From contig JAACJK010000258.1 in NCBI GenBank assembly GCA_013368325.1, positions 1 through 12,413 of the forward strand: 12,413 nucleotides of DNA, written 5' to 3'. Source of the stretch: Ephemerocybe angulata (Eukaryota > Basidiomycota > Agaricomycetes > Agaricales > Psathyrellaceae). The notes under the pieces were generated by a model, which did no database searches, was not told the DNA's origin, and was given only the letters and a program-made list of their open reading frames with translations. Within the stretch, counting starts at the first letter, position 1. Each line of letters starts with the position of its first letter. Positions 6,893-12,413 of this stretch are shown here, one piece after another. Both the position numbers and the translations under genes were made by a program.

Positions 6893-7279
6893 TAGACTGT
6901 CCGCGGTCCAGTTCGCGAACCTCGCGAACCTGAACCGAACCTGAACCGAACCCAAGGTTCAGGTTCAGGTTCAGAAAAATTCCAGGAATTTGCCTGAACC
7001 TGAACCTTTTTCGGGCGCTTATTCGGCGCTCAAGGGGTAGAAATGTTAATAAATGGTCAATTCTCGACGCATTTTTGCGCGTTTCGGTCGTCCTTTTTGG
7101 ATTCGGAAGAGAATTAAATTTAGAGGCCGAATATTATAAAAATTTTAACCTAAAAATCAAAAATGACCAAAGTGGGAAAGTTCAGGTTCGGGCAGTCTCC
7201 CGAACCGAACCTCAGGTTCAGGTTCAGGTTCAGGCCAAAATAGGCCGAACCTGAACCGAACCGGACCCCGGACAGTCTA
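6893..7279. mobile_element. Non-autonomous hAT-like MITE, 387 bp
   Basis: The termini are TAGACTGTCCG at 6893 and its exact reverse complement ending at 7279; the inverted repeat extends to 23 nt with two mismatches. The flanks are identical 8-mers, GCAGCGCC at 6885-6892 and 7280-7287. An 8-bp duplication is characteristic of the hAT superfamily, and the TAG start fits its loose terminal consensus. There is no coding capacity. Both ends hold arrays of GAACC/GGTTC units that fold on themselves; the centre (about 7017-7178) is AT-rich. A hAT transposase elsewhere in the genome would be needed for movement. Confidence 0.8.
6911..7266. repeat. GAACCT / AGGTTC arrays inside the MITE
   Basis: Two blocks (6911-6974 and about 7179-7266) consist of GAACC, TGAACC and CGAACC units followed by the complementary GGTTCAGGTTCAG, so each block can fold into its own hairpin and also pair with the other block. 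Such subterminal arrays are typical transposase-binding regions. They are not telomeric repeats. Confidence 0.7.
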
Positions 7280-7645
7280 GCAGCGCCCGCACCGCCGCAC
7301 GTTCCAGCACCTGCTCACCTCCGACGCCCGTCTCGGGTCGCCAAGCTTGATCCCCTCCTCGCCCATATACATACGTGCCCCATTCTCCCGACTGACGTGC
7401 TCTAACTCCTCGCAGCCACTCATCCTCCTCCACGATCTTCGAACGCGACATCGTGCCGCTCCGCTTCCCACCCTCCCCACCACCGCCCCCACCGCCCTCG
7501 ATCCCCCTCGCATCAACACCGCCGTCGATGCTGCTTTCGAGCGTCCGGCCCATCGGTCGGCTCGTCAGTGGGGCGTTCGGCGCACTTCACCACCGCCCTC
7601 GCGCACCCGCCACGCAATTCCTTGGGTGGTGTTCGTCGATGCCCC

Positions 7646-9249
7646 CATCAACGAAAATGCGGGTACCATAAATTAGAAAAGTTTGCATGTCAGAAGATAA
7701 ATTTACATTTATATCCATGCATGCCATGTATATGGCAGAGGGGCGGCTTGTACTGTGCTGGCGGGCATGTGCAGCCATAGATGGGCGCAGGGGGCGTGTA
7801 GGTGCCATGTATGGAACTGCAATAAATATGCTTCCCATACAAGGGCACCAAAGTAATATATGACCCATACATGGATGCCATATAGCTCATTCCCTCCATT
7901 TGACTCAATATTTATATCATCTCATCCTATCCTCAAGGAACTGGTCTACAGCTGCGCGGATTGAAATATGGTTGGGCGCAACACTCTATGTATAACCATG
8001 GCCTGTATCCGACGACTGACCCCGCGGACTTGCGCGCAACACGGGTTTCCAATGAAAACGCTTGCATACATCTCACCTGAGTGAACCTGATATAGTTAGA
8101 GTTGAATTTAGAACAGTCTAAATGCGGCAGAAAAAGCAATGTTCGCCGAGTGTAGGGCGGGGACGCACCCAAATTGGCGACGGGTGCGGCCAGCCGAGGT
8201 TTGATCGGAGCTTTAATCATGGGCGCGGGAACGCGTTCAGGGACGCGACGTCCCCTGGCTTCTTTCTTCTCTCCCCCATCTTGCCGTCCCCTTCCCCTGA
8301 AATCAGCTTCATTCATCCCCTGCGAACCCCCCGACCCTTGGACGCGCACCCTTCAGCCTAGGCCGACAACGCTCGACCGGTGGGTCGTGGTGGATGTGTC
8401 ATGTCGAGCGAGCTTGTCAGGTGGTCGATGGCGTCGGATTCCCGCTGGGCGGGTTCATTCTTCGTCGTGCAACGGTTCTGGGCGGCGGTTTATGCTAGGC
8501 GAGGTCGCCTTTTCGTCGAGGGATAGGATTTGCACTGGGCGAGATCGCTGTTTTGTCTGAGGGGGCTCGACGTTGGCTGGGCGGGTTGCTTCGCTCAGGC
8601 TCAGCGTGTCCACTGTCGCGCTACGCTCTAAGTTCGTGAAGACCGCGTTTCTCACGGGCTTTGCCTTGTATATGCGGTACGTCGATTGTTTTCTGGGCCA
8701 GTAGATCACGGCGTGCTGCACTAACCAGGTTCAGTATTGGGCGGGCAGTCGGTGTGGGTTTGGCGTCGGGTCAGCGGGAAAGTCGTGTTCCAGGGCATAC
8801 AGTGAGTCTTCTATGGCCTTCGGAGGAGTTTAGTCTCACATATCTGTCAAACTATACCTTCAAGCGCGTATCGATATTTCCAGGTTTGGGAGGTACTGTA
8901 TGAGTATGTCAGACGGGCTTGGATCATCGCGCGACCATCCTTCCCTCTCGTTTAGCTCTGTACTAGATCTCTACGCCATGTTCTCGGTAGCTACGTCTCA
9001 ATTATAAACCGTTTTACACCTATTCCTGCCTGGATATAGAAGAGAGATTCGAATCACGCATTCTGACTGCAGAATTGTAGCGCGGCTTAACTGTTGCGCG
9101 CCCCTTGTATGGGCGTACTGTGATCGTGCCTGCCATGTATGGGACATGTTTAGTGTAAGCACTCGTTCCTTACATGGGACCGTCCACACATGGTAAGGCT
9201 CATACATGTTACATGTACCGAATACATGGTAACCGCATTTTCGTTGATG
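7646..9249. mobile_element. Candidate 1.6-kb inverted-repeat DNA element, non-autonomous
   Basis: Positions 7646-7674 and the reverse complement of 9221-9249 agree at 26 of 29 positions, beginning with 17 identical bases (CATCAACGAAAATGCGG). The outer bases differ, which fixes the ends. Both inner flanks (about 7700-7890 and 9100-9230) are rich in CCATGTATGG, CCCATACA and TACATGG motifs in both directions, as subterminal transposase sites would be. The target duplication is uncertain: GATGCCCCC (7638-7646) against GATGCCTCC (9246-9254) match at 8 of 9 but overlap the repeat. No transposase-like reading frame is recognised inside. The interior (7900-9090) holds only short unconvincing frames and a degenerate repeat. 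Confidence 0.5.
8446..8610 (+). repeat. Degenerate GC-rich repeat, TGGGCGGG-led units
   Basis: Units beginning TGGGCGGG, TAGGCGAGG or TGGGCGAG start at 8446, 8479, 8496, 8536 and 8578. The 8496 and 8536 units share a longer pattern (GGCGAG, TCGC, TTTT, GTC, GAGGG). A further TTGGGCGGG is at 8737. Spacing is 17-42 bp. This may be an old minisatellite or the trace of a protein repeat. Confidence 0.3.
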
Positions 9250-9360
9250 CCTCCGCTGCGCGCTGGAGCCGGACAATGTGCTCTACTTACTACTACAGGT
9301 GCCCGACGATTGCGTCGAACGACGAATGACTACAACACTACGATCCCATTGGGTTACCAA

Positions 9361-9830
9361 GGTGGCGGCGGGAGGATGGGAGGCCGGTGATGGTGGAGAA
9401 GACGAGGTGCGTGGATGCGGTGTGGTCGAGTTGTGGATGGGGTTAGAGGTAGTCGTAACGTGTGGATGGGGGTGGGGTTAGATGAACGAGGACCCATGGG
9501 TAGGCTGTTCGTTGTCCTCCTCTGCGCGCCGAGGCACGCGACGAACGACTACGACTACGAGTGGTGAACAGCAGTAGCGGCGGGAGGATCGGAGGCGAAG
9601 ATTGGTGGGGAGAACGAACAGGGAGAGGAGGGGGTGGTCGGGTGCTGGATGGGGGCTAGAGGTGGTAGATGGGGCTAGAGGTGGTAGAAAGGTGTGGTGG
9701 ATGACGGATGAGAGACGGCAGCATGGGGGTTGGATGATGGATGAAGGACGGCGGCGACTGGTCAGCGGGTCTGAGGCCCGAACAGCGTGGGTGGGGCGAG
9801 GACACAACAACGAACAGGACGCCTCACCAG
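9361..9830 (+). repeat. G-rich low-complexity region with imperfect duplications
   Basis: The plus strand is strongly G-rich and C-poor. Segments starting near 9364 and 9577 repeat GGCGGGAGGAT and later GGATGGGG-GTTAGAGGTAGT-like blocks, suggesting an imperfect duplication of about 215 bp. A clear tandem pair of the unit GATGGGGGCTAGAGGTGGTA occupies 9648-9667 and 9668-9686 (one base shorter). Five runs of three or more G between about 9606 and 9655 could form a loose G-quadruplex. The 200-codon minus-strand open frame over 9478-10080 is most likely a by-product of this composition. Confidence 0.55.
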
Positions 9831-11125
9831 GATGACGATGGATGGCGATGGTTGGGAGACCACGATGGACATGGAACGGAGGTGGTGGGAGCATGGCGAC
9901 GAGCGACGGCGACGCGATAGCGTGGCAGGTAATATCTAGGGCGGCGTGCTGTCCGTGTCCGAGGAAAGTGAGTTCCCCGATTTCCGAGTCGTATACCTTC
10001 GTTACGTTGGTGCTGCTTGCATAAAGCATGATTTGTATATGCCAAAGTCCTCGCAATAGTGAAGGAGTGGGATGTAGCAAGGTTCGCCGCTACCCGCTCG
10101 TCTCGTCGCTCCGCTCAGTGCGCCTCCCGATCCTCCTCCGTTTGTGTCTTCCTCTCTCCTCTCTCTCGTCTCTAGAGCTGGTGATCGCCGCACATCACTG
10201 CGTGGCGCAGTGCCCCGTACACGCCATAGACACGAAAATCATGCTCAGAGTAGTCGCCTCTGGTGTTCCATTGTTAATCTATCTTGCATCTATCCCAGCT
10301 TACCATGCTCGGTGTGTCGTATACTTCGAGTTCCGAACAGACCGACTCACATTACGACAGAAACCGTGCTCAAGCTGTGCATCCAAAGTGAGAACAATCA
10401 ATGCATCGCTCTTTTAACTATGAATGGGTATTCGAATGTAAGTCATTTCGAAATGGCTGGCATGATAGGTGCGAGCTCTCGTAGACTCCGAAGGGAGTCT
10501 TGTCAAGCTGCCTAAGTATATTCTGCGGGAAGTCAGAGAGAGTAACTCCGGAGGTTGGGTCAAATAGAATCTACAACTTGAATGTACATCAAGAAGTAAT
10601 TGAATAGCACACACCGAGGCTCAAGAGTACATTATATCCGGCTACCCAGAATGGCGGATACTCGCAAAGTAATGTGGTTTATGCCGTGTAGCACTGCGAT
10701 AGAGGGTGCACGGATATCCCAGTAGAAATTAATGCAGGTGAGGAGTGGAGGGACACGGGCACGAGCGGATTGAAGGGAACGAAAGGGACGGACGTAGAGC
10801 ATATAAGAGGGAGCCAGGGCAATCAAAGCGAGCCAATGTGAAGGGACGTACGTTGGAGGGTTGCCGGCACTGGCCCCATGCCTTATATATATGCACGGAT
10901 CGAACAAAGACAGATTAGATTTACGGATCAGCCCATCTAATTGAATATTTACGTACATGCACAGCGATCTACATAGGCCGGAAGAGCCTTCATACCCGTA
11001 CATATCCGATCTGCCGAGTACTTAGGGCCAGAGCACCTATGGTCAAAACGGAGTCAATGCACTGAAACCACAACCAATATCGTAAGCTGGCGACTTTCTT
11101 CTCCGTGCATACGTAGAGCCCGACG
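9831..11125. other. Region without supported gene
   Basis: It contains a pyrimidine-rich run (about 10095-10175), a perfect 12-bp palindrome CATTTCGAAATG (10444-10455), a 7-bp stem with a four-base loop (10483-10500), and TATA-like strings on both strands near 10805 and 10885. A 123-codon minus-strand frame (10632-11003) has no recognisable domain. Intact splice sites or repeats that would define a gene or element were not seen. Confidence 0.6.
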
Positions 11126-11371
11126 TCAAATTGACCTCACACCAAACTGGCGGTGTACCGCATAGAAAGTCGAGAGAGCATCCATTTTCCAACCAGCCGG
11201 AATAAACCTATCCTTCACCTTCGTCGCGAACTCCTCGTACGTTGTCAGTGCCTTGAGAGTGTCGCGGTTCTCGTTCCGCCACTGATTCGCTTCTGGAGCC
11301 TCCATCTTGAGCCTGAGTCCCAAAGGACACATTGGACAGTGGCAGATAACATTGCCATTCGGATGGACCAA
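11126..11371 (-). pseudogene. Gag-like fragment of another retroelement
   Basis: The minus-strand frame reads EANQWRNENRDTLKALTTYEE, followed by FATKVKDRFIPAGWKMDAL and STFYAVHRQ (about 11289 down to 11150). A Trp, then a spaced [WY]xxF, then KxRFxPxxWxxxALxxFY is the pattern of the retrotransposon Gag capsid helices. After HRQ the similarity stops and the frame ends at TGA within 8 codons. No PR, RT or LTR is visible beside it. It lies 70 bp from the end of the secreted-protein gene on the same strand. Recognition is by pattern only, so a host-domesticated Gag-like exon is also possible. Confidence 0.45.
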
Positions 11372-11439
11372 GTAGAAGATGCACTACACGTAAAAGCGAA
11401 GGGAGAGGACATCGAAATGGGAGATAATGACGCGGCCCA

Positions 11440-11854
11440 CTAGTGCGACATGTGGACACCTTCCTTCTTACACGGCGCTTTATCCTGGACTTCCTAGAAC
11501 AGCTGAGGGTAAGCAGTGAGTCTGAACTTGTCGTGAGTGTACAACGCACCTTCGCAGTGACATCCTTTCCGCATTTGATGCACTTGAAGATGTATTTACC
11601 ACGCCTTTGGAGGCGGTCGCTGAGCTCGTCGATCAGGTCGCGGGTGGTGAGGTCTGAGAGGAGCGCGCGAGTGCTGAGCTCATCGCTATATTCACGGGCA
11701 TGGAGCGACTATTTATGACCTTTAAGTGAGGATCATTGTACACAATGGGATAGGTAAGCGTTCTTACTGTGTCATATCTACCACCCGAGTGTGCCATGGC
11801 AGTGGAAACAAGGGCGAGTGCAACGGCAAGGCCAGCGGGAATAGAGAAGCGCAT
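11440..11854 (-). CDS. Small secreted cysteine-containing protein, three exons
   Basis: Exons are complement 11768-11854, 11550-11708 and 11440-11493, giving 99 residues. Intron 1 (11709-11767, 59 nt) starts GTAAGA and ends TAG; intron 2 (11494-11549, 56 nt) starts GTGCGT and ends TAG. Both fall between codons. The start has a classic signal peptide (MRFSIPAGLAVALALVSTAMA, cleavage after residue 21 likely). The mature part has a repeated helix, STRALLSDL then TTRDLIDEL (residues 41-59), an RR pair at 64-65 that could be a Kex2 site, and a C-terminal cluster C72-x2-C75-x14-C90-x5-H96 that could bind zinc. The family is not recognised. Size, export signal and location among transposons fit an effector-like or surface protein, which is inference. 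Confidence 0.75.
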
Positions 11855-11996
11855 TGTTATGTGTGTAGGGAGATGGATGTAAAGGCTGTTGGTGCGTGAT
11901 GCTTTGAAGTTTAATAAAAGTAGGGCTGAGAAAACTAGGCTTGAAAGCTGAGAGAGGTAGGAAGGGTGAGGATGGAGTTGGAATGCAGGGCAGCAC

Positions 11997-12004
11997 TATT
12001 TATC
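11997..12004 (-). promoter_or_regulatory. TATA-like box of the secreted-protein gene
   Basis: Read on the minus strand the site is GATAAATA, about 143 bp upstream of the ATG at 11854. A long C/T-rich stretch (about 11925-11985) lies between it and the start, as is common in fungal promoters. Confidence 0.45.
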
Positions 12005-12143
12005 CTGTTCGAGAACTCTTGGGGGACCGTTGATTACGAGTTGGATCTGGGTCTCGGGTGCTAGCTCGGATACGATGTGGTTCGGGCCTGAGGGCCACGT
12101 AGAGTTTGATAACATACCTCGGTTGGAACAGTTCAGCAAGCGC

Positions 12144-12173
12144 TTCCAAGCGGTACCATGTTACCGCTTGGAA
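12144..12173. repeat. Perfect 12-bp inverted repeat, hairpin A
   Basis: TTCCAAGCGGTA (12144-12155) and TACCGCTTGGAA (12162-12173) are exact reverse complements with a 6-nt loop. Hairpin B begins at the next base. Confidence 0.9.
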
Positions 12174-12206
12174 CAGCCGTGTTACAGGTAACATGTAACA
12201 CGGCTG
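12174..12206. repeat. Perfect 12-bp inverted repeat, hairpin B
   Basis: CAGCCGTGTTAC (12174-12185) and GTAACACGGCTG (12195-12206) are exact reverse complements with a 9-nt loop that contains another GTAAC. It abuts hairpin A without a gap. Confidence 0.9.
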
Positions 12207-12413
12207 AATCGATCCTAACATACGTCTGATTAGCAACCCACGTTTTCGCTGGATCGACCCAGCCGGATGCCCGGATACCCGGATGAACATATAGTCTGTG
12301 CGAAAACACAGGCTCCGCGCCGATCCGTCTCGGACTCCAAAGCTACAGAGATTGCACTCATTTGGCTTTTCAATCTGGAGGAATTTGAGCAAACTTAGCG
12401 GCATGGAACGGTA
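12207..12413. other. End of window, no gene seen
   Basis: The only structure is an 8-nt period repeated three times (CCGGATGC, CCGGATAC, CCGGATGA, 12263-12286). The minus-strand open frame 12000-12404 covers both hairpins and a promoter-like region and has no recognisable domain, so it is not taken as a gene. Confidence 0.5.

Larger units (their letters stand above)
6859..7645 (+). pseudogene. Unrecognised host reading frame split by a hAT-like insertion
   Basis: ATG at 6859 (A at -3) opens MSSSLASPT up to the insertion site. Skipping the 387-bp element and one copy of its 8-bp duplication, the same frame goes on at 7288 and stays open through RTFQHLLTSDARLGSPSL (about 7296-7350), LILLHDLRTRHRAA (about 7422-7463) and HAIPWVVFVDAP (about 7609-7646). 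There it meets the left end of a second candidate element; the present frame then stops at TAG 7674-7676. The assembled part is about 130 residues, rich in Arg, Pro, Ser and Ala, with no domain I recognise. The open frame over both sides of the insertion is the main evidence. It may be chance in GC-rich DNA, or need introns I cannot place. Confidence 0.35.

Noticed and set aside
6917..6974. GAACCT units as telomere-like repeats
   Set aside because: Units are irregular, occur in both orientations, and lie inside an element with defined ends and an 8-bp duplication; fungal telomeric repeats are typically TTAGGG.
7230..7553. Minus-strand Gly/Arg-rich frame
   Set aside because: It spans the MITE end and the host flank and is the shadow of a C-rich plus-strand frame.
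9046..9056. GATTCGAATC resembling a tRNA B box
   Set aside because: No paired T stem, acceptor stem or A box at the right distance.
9478..10080. Longest minus-strand open frame (200 codons)
   Set aside because: It lies opposite a G-rich block where stop codons are rare on the complementary strand; it is rich in Pro, Ser, His and Arg, shows no domain, and its reading is explained by composition.
10483..10500. 7-bp stem with GAAG loop as a terminator or tRNA arm
   Set aside because: Single short hairpin without U-run or the other tRNA arms; may be chance.
10632..11003. Minus-strand 123-codon frame with a TATA-like string upstream
   Set aside because: No domain or signal peptide is recognised, several TATA-like strings occur on both strands, and no convincing intron extends it.
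12263..12286. Three 8-nt CCGGAT units as a microsatellite or binding-site array
   Set aside because: Only three imperfect units; too short to support either reading.
12000..12404. Minus-strand open frame of 134 codons
   Set aside because: It runs through the two hairpins and the promoter-like region, has no domain pattern and no splice or start context that favours it.

Overview
The window looks like a transposon-rich, gene-poor stretch of a basidiomycete (probably Agaricomycete) genome. The evidence is a Ty3/gypsy chromovirus with a C-terminal chromodomain, short 56-59 nt introns in the one intact gene, pyrimidine-rich leaders, and several small DNA-transposon relics. A more exact placement (for example Cantharellales such as Rhizoctonia/Ceratobasidium) would be a guess. 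No rRNA, tRNA or CRISPR array was recognised.

Layout. Positions 1-6746 are almost all of one plus-strand chromovirus. They hold the last 91 nt of the 5' LTR, a self-priming-type primer binding site, an AUG-free leader of about 770 nt with an open coiled-coil-coding frame, and gag with a CCHC knuckle. A plausible -1 frameshift signal follows, then pol (protease, RT, RNase H, integrase, GPF/SH3-like region, chromodomain), an extra 3' ORF with two zinc-knuckle-like motifs, a polypurine tract and a full 367-bp 3' LTR. Gag, pol and the extra ORF are broken by about 30 single-base frame changes with almost no in-frame stops. The comparable LTR segments differ at only 1 of 91 positions.

Positions 6747-7645 are the remains of an unrecognised host reading frame starting at ATG 6859. 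It is interrupted after its ninth codon by a 387-bp non-autonomous hAT-like element (6893-7279) with a perfect 8-bp target duplication; the frame stays open across the empty site. A second candidate element of about 1.6 kb (7646-9249) has 29-bp inverted termini and palindromic CCATGTATGG-type subterminal motifs. Positions 9250-11125 hold only low-complexity DNA (G-rich, then pyrimidine-rich) and small hairpins, with no supported gene.

Positions 11126-11371 (minus) carry a short Gag-like relic of another retroelement. Positions 11440-11854 (minus) are the only intact gene: a three-exon, 99-residue secreted protein with a signal peptide and a C-terminal C-x2-C...C...H cluster. A TATA-like promoter lies upstream of it, followed further out by two adjacent perfect 12-bp hairpins (12144-12206). 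Nothing more is recognised to the window end.

The chromovirus genes form one replication programme: Gag packages RNA, PR/RT/RNase H/IN mature, copy and insert it, and the chromodomain probably steers insertion to marked chromatin. The self-complementary PBS/R-start pair, the candidate frameshift signal, the AUG-less leader and the extra zinc-knuckle ORF are the least ordinary parts.
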